From assembly GCA_015501585.1 (NCBI GenBank), contig JADNRY010000270.1:19634-83633 (forward strand): a stretch of 64,000 nt of DNA. Reading direction: 5' to 3'. Made by a program: the position numbers and the translations under genes. The notes beneath the pieces were generated by a model that saw nothing but the letters and a program-made list of their open reading frames with translations, did no database searches and was not told where the DNA came from. Below, in pieces: positions 45,044 through 56,154 of this stretch (its first letter is position 1; every line of letters begins with the position of its first letter). Origin of the DNA: Rhodocollybia butyracea (Eukaryota; Basidiomycota; Agaricomycetes; Agaricales; Omphalotaceae).

Positions 45044-46165
45044 CTACAGCTGGATCCGGTGGACGCCATCACCTGAGTCCAGCAGTCGAGTAATGGCCAG
45101 AGGAGTTGGTAGTACCAGCACCACAAACCAAATCCTGAACAGGACGTACAAGTACTGGGAATGGGAATGGGTCAAATGAAGGCGGCGCCTTGAGAATGGC
45201 CGATGAGGCCGGGTCAAAGCGAGGGTGTTTCGAAGAGCTTTCCTTCGTTGACCTGTCTTCTGCCCGATTTTTCTCCGGTACGGTACCTGGCTGCACGGGC
45301 TGGGAATGTAGGCGAGAGAGGAGGGAGGAGCGGGAAGACCGGAAGGGAGAGGGTAGGGGAGAGCAGGCCGGAGGAAATTGGGATGTGGCGGCAACGATGA
45401 TGGGCGGGGAGGGGGCGAGGAGATGGCAGGCGACGGCGGTGCACAAGCAGGAGGCTGCGGAACGGGAGCTTTTGGTACAGGCGAGGTCAATGGACCAGAG
45501 GGGCGAGGAGGGGCAACTGAGGGTCGGGATGACGGCGGAGTCGGCGAATCCGTGGCTGATACTGCGGCCTGCAGCGCGGGCACATCTATCCGCAGACGGT
45601 CGACATCTCAGCTGACCCTGCTGAGAGCTTGGAGCTGATCAGGACAGTGTTGCCCTCCGCCTGGACCCTAACTGCCTCGTCCTTGGACTTCCTCTCAGTA
45701 AGGGCCGATTTTTTTGGGTACAGTACAGCCGGAAGGGGAGCAGGCTTTGCCTTAGGAGGCTTCACGGCGGCTCAAGACAGAGGTCGAGATGGCAGCGGCT
45801 GCTGCGACGCAGTCACCCTAGAGCGACGTCTCGTCGGCTGATCCGGAAGGGCGTCGACACTAACTGTCCCGGCCCTGGCACGCACATCTGGAGACTGATT
45901 TATGAAGCTACGCTGGGGCGTGGACTGAAGTGCTGGTGCTGTAGTAGCAGCGGATTTTGCTGAGCCTCGAGATGTAGAGCCGGCACTACCAGTGCGAGTG
46001 CGGAGAGAAGTACGGAGGTGCGTCTCCAGGGCCACGAACCACGAAACACTCTTCATGTCGTTCACGCATGTGTGCGTACATTTCGTCCACGCTGAAGAAG
46101 CATTCATGGCAGAACTCGCATAAAGGATGGATGCCACCCTCTGGAGGAGATGCGCTGGGTTTCTT
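45044..46165 (-). pseudogene. Hel2/ZNF598-like zinc-finger fragment with low-complexity tail
   Basis: After an acceptor CCCTAG near 46168 the minus phase reads AKKPSASPPEGGIHPLCEFC, then HECFFSVDEMYAHMRERHEE, CFVVRG. This is the C2H2 finger with HPLCEFC and MRERHEEC of Hel2/ZNF598, the ubiquitin ligase that marks collided ribosomes. The next finger (CKR...YF) is lost; the phase hits a stop after HSHW. Other phases continue the Ser/Ala-rich region (SAATTAPALQSTPQRSF) and KSALTERKSKDEAVRVQAEG, plausible for the C-terminal half. From 45583 to 45044 one phase is extremely Pro-rich. The RING domain is absent. An intron links this fragment to the chitin-synthase fragment upstream. Confidence 0.6.
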
Positions 46166-47160
46166 GGCTAGGGAGAGTATATCAGCGTATGTTCAAAAGA
46201 GAATGAGGAATACATACCTGACCGTCGTCCGCCATGGTCCATAATCGGCAAGATTGAACAGTAGTGGTTGCGGACATTATGAGAATTGAGGGTGGAGCGG
46301 ATGTAGATAGTTTTCACCGAGATGTAACGATGAGAAAGTTCAAAGAAACTAAACAAAATGAGAGGGGTAGCCTTGGAAGAAGGAGCAACTTTGTGATTGG
46401 CACAACTACAAAAGCAAGGAGAATCGTGTAAAGATCTCGTCTTGCTCGTCAGAACCTGCCGAGAGACCCCAAGAAGACGGAATACATGGTCGAGAACTTC
46501 GACATTGGTAACGTGAGCAGAGACATCGTGGAAATTACCTTGGCCGAATTCGAGATTTTCAAGAAGGTGGATGATTAGAAGGCCGAAGATGGCTGACGCT
46601 GCTTTGGGTTTGAAACCGAGAGTACGCATAGCGGCTCGGAGATCTCCTGTGGCTACGGAATCATTGTCGAACGGGCCAACGGGAAGACGATAAGTGCCAG
46701 ATGAAGCCAGAAGGGTATAGTCCGAAGGGTCTTTGGATCCCGTTCTGCGGAAGTACATCCTGCGATGAAATGGTAGAATACATGCAAGGAACGCTCTTCC
46801 TGGGTGAGAAGATTGAGACAAGACTTGTCGAGCTGATATAAGAACTTTGGCGTCAGAGATTCGCTCACGCTCGTTGAAGTGTAGTTCGGTGTAACGACCG
46901 TGCCGCGAAGCGTTTGGGTTGATAATTGTTTTCAGATTACCGAACGAGTCAAGGACGATGCCGAGGGTATTGACCTGTTCAACAATCTTGTGAAGCAGAT
47001 TCGAAGTTTTGCCAGAGCCGGTGATGTTCCTGCAAATTCGAGTATTTGTAAATAAAAGTTTTTTTAAAAAAAGCCTTGCACAATACTCACCTGGAAAGCA
47101 AAGCCTGCGATTCATTACGCCTCCTCATAGCTAGATAAACTCTCACGGCCAAATCGTAGA
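46166..47160 (-). pseudogene. chitin synthase myosin-motor domain fragment
   Basis: Exon 1 (near 47150-47095) reads YDLAVRVYLAMRRRNESQAL. After an intron (GTGAGT to TTTGCAG), the next exon reads NITGSGKTSNLLHKIVEQV, then LDSFGNLKTIINPNASRHGR and YTELHFNERERISDAKVL. These are the P-loop, switch I (NxNASRHGRY) and following strand of the myosin-like motor fused to fungal class V/VII chitin synthases. A shifted phase (46868-46653) gives LLTQEERSLHVFYHFIAGCT. The first phase then returns with KDPSDYTLLASSGTYRLPVG and GDLRAAMRTLGFKPKAASAI, up to ANHKVAPSSKATPL. The catalytic QRRRW chitin-synthase domain is absent. At least two frameshifts are visible. Confidence 0.8.
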
Positions 47161-47439
47161 TATGTGGCTGCAGGCAAATCAACCATTGGGACAAAGCCTA
47201 AGAATCGGGCGGCAACTCCGTGCGGGCGCAGATATCGGCGGCGAGAGGGCGGCTCCAGGAAAAAGGTCTGGGCGCCGAGGAAACAAAGTATGAGAGGGTG
47301 CTCATTCATGAGTGCACAGTGGACGGGGATTTTTCGTGGACCTAAAAGCCTAAAAATTGGGCGGCGCGGCGAGAGGGCGGCTCCAGGAAAAAGTCTGGGC
47401 GAAGGAAACGAAGTCAATCTGGAACGAGAGAGAGCTGGA
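47161..47439. other. spacer with a short local duplication
   Basis: GGCGGCTCCAGGAAAAAGTC-like sequence occurs twice (near 47245 and 47378), with CCTAAGAATCGGGCGGC and CCTAAAAATTGGGCGGC before each. This is a tandem duplication of about 135 bases. Confidence 0.55.
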
Positions 47440-47920
47440 ATAGGCAGAGGAGGAAGTGTTCGGATGCTGCTTTTGGTTACTGCGAGGACAGTACGTGTTG
47501 GAGATACGGGTGACACAAACGTCGACACTATATTGACAGTGATAGCCGTGTGCTAGAGCTATAGAGATTAATTCAGTTGTAATACCAAACATATTCTGGT
47601 GTCGACTTACCCAGAAGTACTTGAGTTGAGGAAATGGGCCTTCGTTTGCTTGGTGAGAAGACCCAATGACGGGCAGTGGTTTTCAAACCGGTGAAAAGTT
47701 GTCAAGGACAGTAACGTCGTGACTGAGACGTCTGAGCCAGCCAGCAAGATGAGGCTGAAATCAGTACTGCCGGTAACAAGGGTGTGTATGAAGGTGGAAG
47801 TTCAGGAAACCGGGCAAGAATGGTGAAGATTGAGTAGGACGAGGGGAGTCAAGGGTTTTTACGCGAAAACGTGAACGTGTTCTTGTTATGATAGCGTATA
47901 GAGGAAGTTGGGGGGTGATC
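47440..47920 (-). pseudogene. UXS1-like fragment inside a dispersed repeat, copy 2
   Basis: Inverted relative to 13430-13930. The minus strand keeps the boundary strings (CCCCCAACTTCCTCTATACG near 47915; AATATGTTTGGTATTACAAC near 47595). It also keeps the UXS1-like segment TVLDNF near 47700 followed by a shifted TGLKTT-type phase. The glycine motif is more worn than in copy 1. Same element, opposite direction. Confidence 0.55.
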
Positions 47921-48059
47921 AGACGAAGACAAGTGTACTATTTGTCGGGAATTAGCTAGCGAAGTATGGATACATTTTGGAATGCTCACTTTGGTAGTTT
48001 CCTCCTTTCTCTTTTCGGGAAAAGCAATATCACACGGCTTGAAAGCTGCCATGCCGAAC
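47921..48059. other. short spacer
   Basis: Nothing recognised. Confidence 0.3.
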
Positions 48060-49631
48060 GGAAAGTGATTCAGCTTGGATTGTACAGGTGTCGGGTAAAG
48101 AGCTGGTTGGGATGCCTGGAGGTATAATCAAGTTCACGCAAAGTTGTCGTTCGATCTTCGAAACAGATTCCGGCTCCAGCGTTCACAGCACGTACATCCC
48201 AGACGGGTGCACAACCACCCGCACATGGTTCACGATGCCGCAGTTGTTGTGGTTAGAAAGAAAGAGGCGAGCGCTTAATTCTTTCACACGTTGACTTATG
48301 AAATACTACGAAATCGGTGAGTCCAGTCCTAAGCTCGTTATTGACGAGCAGTCCTCTGACGCTCTTTTAAGGATGCATATTGGAGGCAACTAGGACTGAT
48401 GATGCCAATCAGTGGGTGAGTAGGTGAATTCAAACAAGGATTTTGCTCACGAAAGTGTAGAAGTATCTGGTTCATGTAGGTAGAAAACTTGAAGTACTAA
48501 CTCGTGCCATCTCATGATATATATCCAGTGGAAAGGCTGGGAAGGAATAGATGCCAATACGCAAGTAATCCCCTACAGTCTCGACGGATAGACTCACGGC
48601 CCATGCTAGACCGGAACCCCCGACTGAATCCCTAAGAACCTCTGGTGCTATCACCCATTTCTGGCTCAACGCCGATACGGACGACATATATTATTTACAT
48701 GAAGCAAGCGAATGCATCAAAGCCAAGAAAGAGTGGGCAGATATTCAAAGTACGTGCCGCATATCATTCAAACCACCGATCCCAACATCAACTTTACAGT
48801 CGCCAAGTCCAAAGCATATAAAGTAGGTTTTACCAAACCTCCCCTTCTCGGGTGATTAACTCCCCACACAAAAAAGCATCGCAACCCGAGAGGAAAAAGC
48901 AAAAGGCCCAGAATAGACCCCATTCCAGAATCAATATTGACCTCTTTCCCAGTGGCTTCGACTTCCTTGGTTAGTGACAATTCTGCCGTCGAGCCGTGGA
49001 TGCTCTGGTTACCACCCGACCGTTTGGGGTACAATTTGTACGACACACAACTCAACTATCAGGTCGCATGCAAGGCTCTTGAGATGGGTGGTGTCAATGG
49101 CGTGGAGTTTTATAGACATCTCAAAAAGGACAAGAAAGAGGTAGCTTTGTTTCGAGTTCTTTTAGATGGACTGGTTTGACAAAGCGCTGCAGCATGGGGA
49201 TGATTGGATTTACAAGCAAGATTGCGCGGCAAGTATGATCTCAATAACTTATCCAAGTACTGACCAACGAAGTCTGTAGATCTGTTACGCTGCATCGGGC
49301 AAAGCGCTGATGACCTGTGGATGCAGAAGTGTAGCGTACTGCAAGGATTGTGTACCCCAACTTTTAAAGGCCGCTTTGGAAACGGGGAAATTGAGCTGTG
49401 AGTAACTTTGGGTTAAGTTTAATGTGTTATTTAATGTGTTATTGTGTTGATGTTTTCATAGGCCCTCTGTGCAGGCGTAACACATACTTTCTTGCCATCG
49501 AATGGCTTTTCGAGCCGGACCCAGAACACCACCGGGAAGAGATGCGGAAAAACAAGCGAGCTCGAAACACTGAAAACAGGAGGCGAAGAAGGGCTCGGAA
49601 AGCTGAAGAGAAGAAGCCATCAAAATCTTGA
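48060..49631 (+). CDS. unknown multi-exon protein with Cys-rich segment and basic tail
   Basis: Coding-like exons follow one another. 48088-48290 reads RTWFTMPQLLWLERKRRAL. 48645-48750 reads ITHFWLNADTDDIYYLHEAS then ECIKAKKEWADIQ, ending at GTACGT. After an acceptor TTTACAG near 48798 comes VAKSKAYKVGFTKPPLLG. 48937-49179 reads RLGYNLYDTQLNYQVACKAL. After CTGTAG near 49278 there is CYAASGKALMTCGCRSVAYC then KDC, a Cys cluster that could be a degenerate MYND-type zinc finger. The last exon after TTTCATAG near 49461 reads EWLFEPDPEHHREEMRKNKR and a very basic tail to TGA 49631. Some junctions fail to keep phase, so it may be decaying. Function unknown. Confidence 0.4.
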
Positions 49632-49959
49632 ATGGGATATCTTGACTGTTGGTATCATTTGCATGTACGCACTGCACAAGCTACTTTATATGGGTATAGA
49701 TGATTATAGACATTTGGTTGAAAGTGCTCAGCGGGAATGACCTGAATTAGCAAAAAAAAAAAATCAACATCGGTGGTTTCATTGCTTTCGAAACGGATCA
49801 TTAATTCTATGCATACTTACACCGATACAGTATTAGACCAAACTTCCGATAAAGATACACGGTAAAAAAGACCTGGTTCTGACAGACTGCTCACTTGTCA
49901 TCATCCTGGACTGGTCCTTTCTCTTCTTTCGCGTTTCACGGAGCTCTAGAACAGCTTGT
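49632..49959. other. 3' flanking stretch
   Basis: Contains an A-run (49752-49763). No gene is seen. Confidence 0.35.
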
Positions 49960-50340
49960 TGAGATACTTACTTAGAACCAAGTAGTTGCCCAGTTGTATT
50001 ATATAGTGCCCATGTATCGTCACACATATTCAAGTGCGATGAACGATCATTTTTGTAACAAACATATATGTACATTGTACATAAGAAAGCCGAGTTAGAT
50101 AAATGATACAAAATGCAGAAATCAGGGTAACGAGAAAGAGTGCAGTTTTATCAACAAGACATACAGCATATCATGAGCAAAGCAGACCGAACAGTAAAGC
50201 GAGTGATCACAAGGCGGGCGGTAGGTAACAAACAAGGTGGATATATGTACTAGATTATCAGAACCTCAGAACAGATCAGAACTGGATTTAGTATACTGTA
50301 TTCATGCCTTTAGTTCCCTGAGCAAAGGAGATATTGTCCA
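49960..50340 (+). repeat. R3 dispersed repeat, copy 1
   Basis: Matches 62040-62400 in the same direction: GTTGAGATACTTA, CCCATGTATCGTCACA, GATACAAAATG, GAGCAAAGCAGACC, GTAGGTAACAAACAAGGTGG. No coding phase. Both copies lie next to the 3' or 5' side of genes in opposite settings, so it is probably a mobile element remnant and not a UTR. Confidence 0.65.
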
Positions 50341-50690
50341 CCTAACGTGCCCGTATGAACGAAACGGCGCCTCGCTGATTAGAGCGGAAAATTCACATAG
50401 TAGCTAAGAAATGAGTGGTCAAACAAAAGTAGAACGGGAAATGTCAGAGATGGTAAGTAGTAGGAAAAGAAAGGAAAGAAATGGCATAATAAAAAATGGA
50501 CTGACGAGCCTAAAACTAACAAACCATTGCTCTCAGAAAGATCACAAGGTAAACTACAAGATAAAACATGTCCCAACATCCCCTCAAAGAACGCTGAATG
50601 TCTGAGCAAAAAAAAAATAACAAATACAAAGTAGACCAGTTTGCGAATCAAAAAAGTTTAATCGTGCATACAAGGTCTTTTGTCGTTTCT

Positions 50691-52411
50691 CTAGTCGTCG
50701 TATCGGGCAGTTTTGAACGCGGATTTCAAGACAGCCTTCTCGAGTGGGGAAAGTAACATCTGGTCCTTGGATAGCATCTCATCCCAATCAGCCTCATGAA
50801 AATTGAACACGATGTCAATATACTCGCTATCAGTCTTCATGCCCAGTAATAGTGCGATTGGGATGAGGTTCTCGATGTGTTTTTGGTTGAAAAGTTTGAG
50901 CAATGTCGAGGGAACATAGCTAAGAACATTTTGCTGTCGATGATGTGGGCAGGGGTACAGTTTTGCGAGATATTGGTGTATTTCCATCCTCTGAGAAGCA
51001 GATACAAGACAGTCAGAAAAGGAAGCATCTTTGACAACGACGATCTACATACTGAAACGTCTGGCTTGACGTGGACCACAGGCTGGAAACGAAGTCAGGT
51101 TTCTACTTGTATGTACTTGGCAAATAACACACACCTGAAACGTTTGGAGTTTATTTTTGACTGAGACTTTCTTGACCGGTGACAACGACGAATCTCTGAT
51201 GAGTTCAAGCCAATCAAGCTTGTTCAACATCAAAAGCATGTTGAGCTCCAGGTCAGTCTGTACACCAATCGAGTAAAGGCCAGATAGTGCCTCGTGGTCG
51301 TCCTTAAAAAGGGCATTGAGGTGCTCAGACGTTAGCACCGGTGCACTTCTGCAAACAGGACATGGCTGGGGATCGGCGTTATCGTATGGGCCGTTGGAGA
51401 GGTGAAGTGAAGGTTTGAATTTCGGAGATGGAGGCTTAGTAGGGAGCAACTAAGGAACAGCGCTAAGTTGAGTCAGAAGATTTGGATTGCTTACATCGAA
51501 AGATATTGATTTCTGCGGTGGAGGTCTCTTGCCAACGTACTTCTCAGAAGTCAGCGTTAGCTATTGGTATACAAAAAAAGGCAACAGACTTGGGTCGTTT
51601 GGTTCCTGGCCACTGGCGGGATTTCATGACCAGAGGTAGGTTCTTTGCGAGGGCGTCCCCTATCTCTCAATCCTCGAGACATGTTCCAACGGTCAAAATA
51701 AATAGCTATTGGCCAATGGACTAAAAAGCTATTCAGTTTTGGTTCCTGTTCCACGCACTACAGTTGATGTTAGGAAAGACGTGCAAATTATGTTGAGGAA
51801 TGAGCAGTTTTACTTTACACATGAGTCCATCCCACACGTCTGGATTAACTTGGTCATGCCTGCAGGAGGGCTTAATTTCCAGGCTTTTTGCAGAGGCCCA
51901 TACAGATTTCTGGGTAAAAACGTTAGCTCGATTGTGTAGGGACCGCGTTTTACTAACTCGAAATCTGTCGAATTCGCAATCAGTGTACTTCATGGCGATT
52001 TTGAGCTCGTCCAGCCTAAAATTGCGGCTGTTTGAGAATTGAATGGGTCTGTGTGTGGGAGCATCTTTGGGCATGGTTGAGAGTAGAACGGGAGATGATG
52101 GAGGAGACTCGGAGCTGAATCATCAACGACGCTGAAAAGGTTTCCTGGTGGAACATTCGGCTTCGCAAATCTCGATTTCTGTGATATTACATACAAGATA
52201 CTTGTATGTTGGATGGCCATTTCCCAAATTCGTTTTAGTCGATCGCTGTACATATTAAATAAGCGCCTCTGCAACTCGTCCTTTTTGAATCTTTCTGCGC
52301 GCGTTTCAGCTGTAAAACGTTGAACAATGACGCTTGGGAATAAGGAAAGCGTGTACACACCTCTGAGTCTTTCTTAGCACGGTTGGAGACAACATTGCGC
52401 TTTTCCCCCAT
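50691..52411 (-). CDS. unknown protein with AT-hook-like motif, best-preserved gene of the window
   Basis: Seven or eight exons can be joined in phase on the minus strand. After an uncertain first exon (ATG 52411), the chain reads ERFKKDELQRRLFNMYSDRL, then an intron (GTATGT near 52200 to GATTCAG) to SESPPSSPVLLSTMPKDAP. Next come NFRLDELKIAMKYTDCEFDR, KSVWASAKSLEIKPSC, VEQEPKLNSFLVHWPIAIYF, RDRGRPRKEPTSGH (an AT-hook-like GRPRK core), PYDNADPQPCPVCRSAPVL, NALFKDDHEALSGLYSIGVQ and QVHVKPDV-type sequence. The last exon is MEIHQYLAKLYPCPHHRQQN to RYDD and a stop at 50691. No in-frame stops are needed. About 430 residues. The AT-hook-like motif suggests a nuclear DNA-contacting role, but the family is unknown to me. 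The joint of exons 1 and 2 does not keep phase and needs transcript data. Confidence 0.65.
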
Positions 52412-52959
52412 GCCTAAAGTTCAACGAAAAGGTATATGGTATTCACGTGCTGCTGCGGATTTCTGTGAAAGGATTATTTTATCCTGTGCATGAACGCCGT
52501 AAGCGGTGACAGGGGCAAACGAGGACAAGTTGCGCACAGCTTTCAAGGTCAGCCCGTAAAAACAGGCGCATACGAGGTACGATACAAACCTACAGTCATT
52601 ATAAGGCATGGCACGGCTTTTTTTACCGTAAGTACATCTGACTTTTTGGCGTATATCCACTATTTCCTACGCAAGTTCAATTTTTTCATGTACATGATGA
52701 CCTAAAACTACATGAAAATGAGGACAACCAAGCGACAGAAATGATCTCGCTGTGAACATGACGATTGCGTGATAAAGGTTTGATTTGATAAAGGAACCGC
52801 AGAGTCTTGAAAGACTCTATGGCTTCAAAAATGCGTTTCGGACATTTATAACTAAAAGGAAGTGATGTATTTGTTGCAATGTAAAAACTAGAAAAGCGAC
52901 GTCTGAACGACGCGTCAGAAAGAATGCTGACTCCAACGGCTTTCTACATACTACATACT
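52412..52959. other. upstream stretch of the AT-hook-like gene
   Basis: The probable promoter of the minus-strand gene lies at its lower-coordinate end. No other coding phase is convincing. Near 52800-52830 there is a small palindrome (AGAGTCTTGAAAGACTCT). Confidence 0.35.
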
Positions 52960-53640
52960 GATACAAGTAAGACATATGAGAGTCAGGGCTTGAAATATAT
53001 GATTATTGTACCAGACTGCGATTCCGCGTCGTAGAGGTATATCACCCCGAGTACGAGCGTGATCGTTCCTAGAGAGAAGAACGCATAGTAAAATGAAACT
53101 TAGTTAGCATGATGGTAGACGAGGATGTTGACACTTACCCTGAAAACAGTCCTCCGAAGACCATTGATCCTCTGACGAGTCTCTTTCATCAGCGCATCGA
53201 GGTTGCTTAGATCCAAATTGGCATCCCACCTGCGGCCGGCTCGTGTGCACGCGAGGATTTTTCATCCATTACAACGAGGGATGGATCACGACTCTGGAGT
53301 GTTGACGAAGATGGATAGGGATAGGAATTAGGATAGGAATATCCAAGAGGAAGTGTAGGCCTCTCCACCCCCACGCGTCCCGCGCCTTCTTTGTCTTTGT
53401 ACGCCAAGTAAGGTAGGTGGTCTGTGAGTGATACTGGAGGGGTGTAAGGGTACGGAGATATGGAGCATATGGATAGTGGGTACCAGGGAGAGTTACCCGC
53501 GGAAGGGTTGGAGGAGACGTCCCTGGAGCATCGGTGCTGTTGTACGCGTTGATGTGCTGTGAGGAGTGTAGGGAGTGTAAAGAGGGTTGGGAATGTACGG
53601 GTTGTACGAAGGATTGTACGATGCAACTAAATGTATCAGA
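52960..53640 (-). pseudogene. R7 membrane-protein family, copy C
   Basis: The minus strand reads LPLGYSYPNSYPYPSSSTLQ, then VVMDEKSSRAHEPAAGG near 53270. After a shift it reads LSNLDALMKETRQRINGLRR, a donor GTAAGT near 53142, and FFSLGTITLVLGVIYLYDA near 53060. Exon order is as in R7 copy A. A phase break after AAGG and the missing second block mark decay. Confidence 0.55.
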
Positions 53641-54789
53641 GGCAGAGTTGAAGATGGGTGGGAGAGATGGTATTTGGACGGCATGGGGCTGTTCGGCGGG
53701 TAGAGGTGTCGTAGAATGGAAGAGGGGGCATCGAGGGCGTTGTGGTGGTTACAAGAGGCAGATAATAGGTTTAAAAATTAGTCGGGGCGACGGGAGTCAT
53801 CCCAGGAATAGGCAGCAAAGGCATCAAAGATAATGGTAATCTTGCGACTGTGCTTGCGATCTCCGTCGCAGTAGACGCATCAGCAGTGTAGACGTCGTCC
53901 ACGCACAAGCCTACTTGACGTTGACTCGTTAGCTTTTCAGCCTTTCACCTTCATATGCGCAGCTACCCCGTAACCATACCCACGCCCGTGCATTTCGCTA
54001 TCGAAAATGTTCCCGCTACCTCTCTTCTTCAAGCCAGTCGTATCAGGTCGACGTGGACGTTGAACGTTGAACGCTGAGGCGAAAGGGTTGGCGACGTCAA
54101 ATCCAATGACGAAGGAGCACAGGTTTGAAGACGGCGGTGGCGGTGGCGAGTGTAGTTAATAAGGTGAAAGCATGCCAGGGACCAAGTCAAGCAGACAAAG
54201 GAGAAGCGAGGTTCGCGCCCATTCAAGAGGTTTCCCCTCCCTTGTTCTCATTCTCGTCGTCTCGACTAATACCGTCACCTTGTCCAGATCTAGACGGTAC
54301 GTCTGCGCTGTAGATGTCTCCCATCATCGACCCCGTACATAAAACTTAGGCTGGAATATACCAAGTTATAATTTGAGTTTTGTACCGGAATAGCCTCAGC
54401 TGCGGCAACCGAATTTTGCAAACCCCATCCGAATGCCGCCATCGAGTTTGTGTATGTCAGCGGCTGGCAAGGAAGGTCAAATCAACTGAGTCTGGGTTTT
54501 GATTTGGATATGCGGCTTCAGCCAGAAAAGGAGGTGTTTGGACAGTTGTCAACAGTAAAAGATATGGGAGACGTGGCATGGGGATCCGAAAATGTGTTTA
54601 CATTTAGGTTTGTTGTGGACGAGGATGGAGAGGATGAGGCTGAATGTGATCTCGGAAGCAGCGAGATTTGAGAAGGTCCTCCGAATGGGTTTATATACAT
54701 AGGACAAAAGAAGCACTCGGCGAGACTCTGGAATGGGCAAAATTCAGCTCAAATCAAACAGAATAGCCAAGTGTGAGCGTACTTTTGTT
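53641..54789. other. unassigned stretch
   Basis: Short conflicting phases. A plus phase at 54450-54671 reads SLGFDLDMRLQPEKEVFGQL then an acidic end (DEDGEDEAECDLGSSEI) with a stop at 54671. It might be a 3' exon but is not recognised. Confidence 0.3.
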
Positions 54790-55013
54790 GCCAGCGAGGC
54801 TTATTCGCTTAAGTCGTCCACACCGCCGTGCCTTCGACCGTGAACGAAGATAGCCATATCACGAGAATCTCTACAGATGCAGAGATCGTCTCAAGGTATG
54901 GGGCCAGCATTGGCCTATATCCCGCAACATCGAGTATTCCAGGCGGACAAGAATTACGCAGTTTCTGGAATGAGCGGGAGTTTGGAGCTTGGAGCTACTC
55001 TCCCGAGGAGTAA
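54790..55013 (+). other. segment resembling the last R1 exon
   Basis: TCCACACCGCCGTGCCTTCG near 54815 matches GCCACACCGCCGTGCCTTTC near 32950 of R1 copy 5. The phase reads EDSHITRISTDAEIVSRYGA and ends at TAA 55013. Orientation is plus, opposite to the R1 copy that follows. Confidence 0.4.
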
Positions 55014-55079
55014 AAATGTAGCTGATGTGGAATCTGGAAAATTAAGTTAGAAGAAAGAAATATAAAGGCTGTACTGAGC

Positions 55080-55570
55080 TCGAGCAGATTGGACGTACGG
55101 GGTTTCCCAGCGTCTTTATTACTCCCGTCTAACTCACGTCAATCGCTTTCCGTATCGTTCCCACATCCTGCCTTGGTCTTCTTCCGAGGCTCAAAGCATT
55201 CCTCTTCCTTATCGTTTCCCTGGCTGGCATCCACCACCAACAAATCGTTGTCAAAAACGTATCATCTACCGCGCGTACACTCGAATCAAAGGCTTTGTTT
55301 TGTCGTGCAGGTACCGCCTGAAGGCCTGATATCTGATGCTAGCTGGTGGGAAACAACAAGTGGAGTCGATAATGTCGCCAAAGCATGACCATCCCTCAAC
55401 GAACGTCGTAAAGAGAGGTAGTAGCGATTGCCGTGCGTAAAAGAACACGTAAGTACAAGCGTTAGGCATATTTATGTTTGAACGCTGCAAGACAAAGAGT
55501 GAGAAGACCGCTCAAGAGGAAGAAGGCAAGTGTGAAACTCACATTTCTCGAGTCTTTTAACGTTGCAACA
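55080..55570 (-). pseudogene. R1 family copy 7 (inverted)
   Basis: On the minus strand, the hallmark intron runs from 55542 to about 55485 (GTGAGT to CTTGCAG). The long exon follows with VEGWSCFGDI, SIRYQAFRRYLHDKTKPLIR and VYAR, and ends near the TACGTCCAATCTGCTCGAG segment at 55080. Phase breaks are present. Confidence 0.6.
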
Positions 55571-56154
55571 ATTCACCGAAACGGTGGAAACACTGTCTCT
55601 GTCTGCGTCCCTTGACGGAGTAAACGTAGGAGAATTGGCCTTTCTGGTTCCCGGTGTTCCTTTCCACGGAAACCTTCCAGCTCGATATCTGGGGCTGGTC
55701 CTAACATCGTCCTAAAAACAGCCGTAATCATTACTGCACAGAGAATTTGGCGGAAGTGAGCTCAATTCAATGTATGGAGATGTATTGCTGGATGAGGAAG
55801 GTGGAAGTGTAGCGCTGTAGCGTTGACTCGAAAAAGAGAAACAGAAAAATTGCAGTACAATTCATTGGTAGATCCTGAGCGGATTTTTGCGGTCTGTTTT
55901 TTCGTAGGACTTTTTCACAGGAGACAGGTGTACGGCAGAACCATTGTTAGGAAACCACGGAGAAATTCAAAATGTAACTGTAAAACAGAAGATACAGTTA
56001 ACTCGATATTATTAGTTGCTGGCGTTTGAGTGACACGTACTTGGGAAGAAATAACCATTCTAGTGAGCCCCAGGTCTCAGAGAGCTCAGCGGCGCTAAAT
56101 CAATACCAGCCAGCCTAGAAGGGTCCTGTTTCTTTTTCCTCCAGCTCTAGTAAA
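55571..56154. other. unassigned stretch
   Basis: No gene or shared repeat is recognised. Confidence 0.3.

Noticed and set aside
45190..45638. Plus-strand Gly/Arg-rich ORFs
   Set aside because: They are antisense shadows of the GC-rich, Pro-rich minus-strand segment and have no splice or family support.
49960..50340. R3 as a conserved 3' untranslated region
   Set aside because: The second copy at 62040-62400 is not downstream of a related gene, so a mobile or duplicated origin is more likely.
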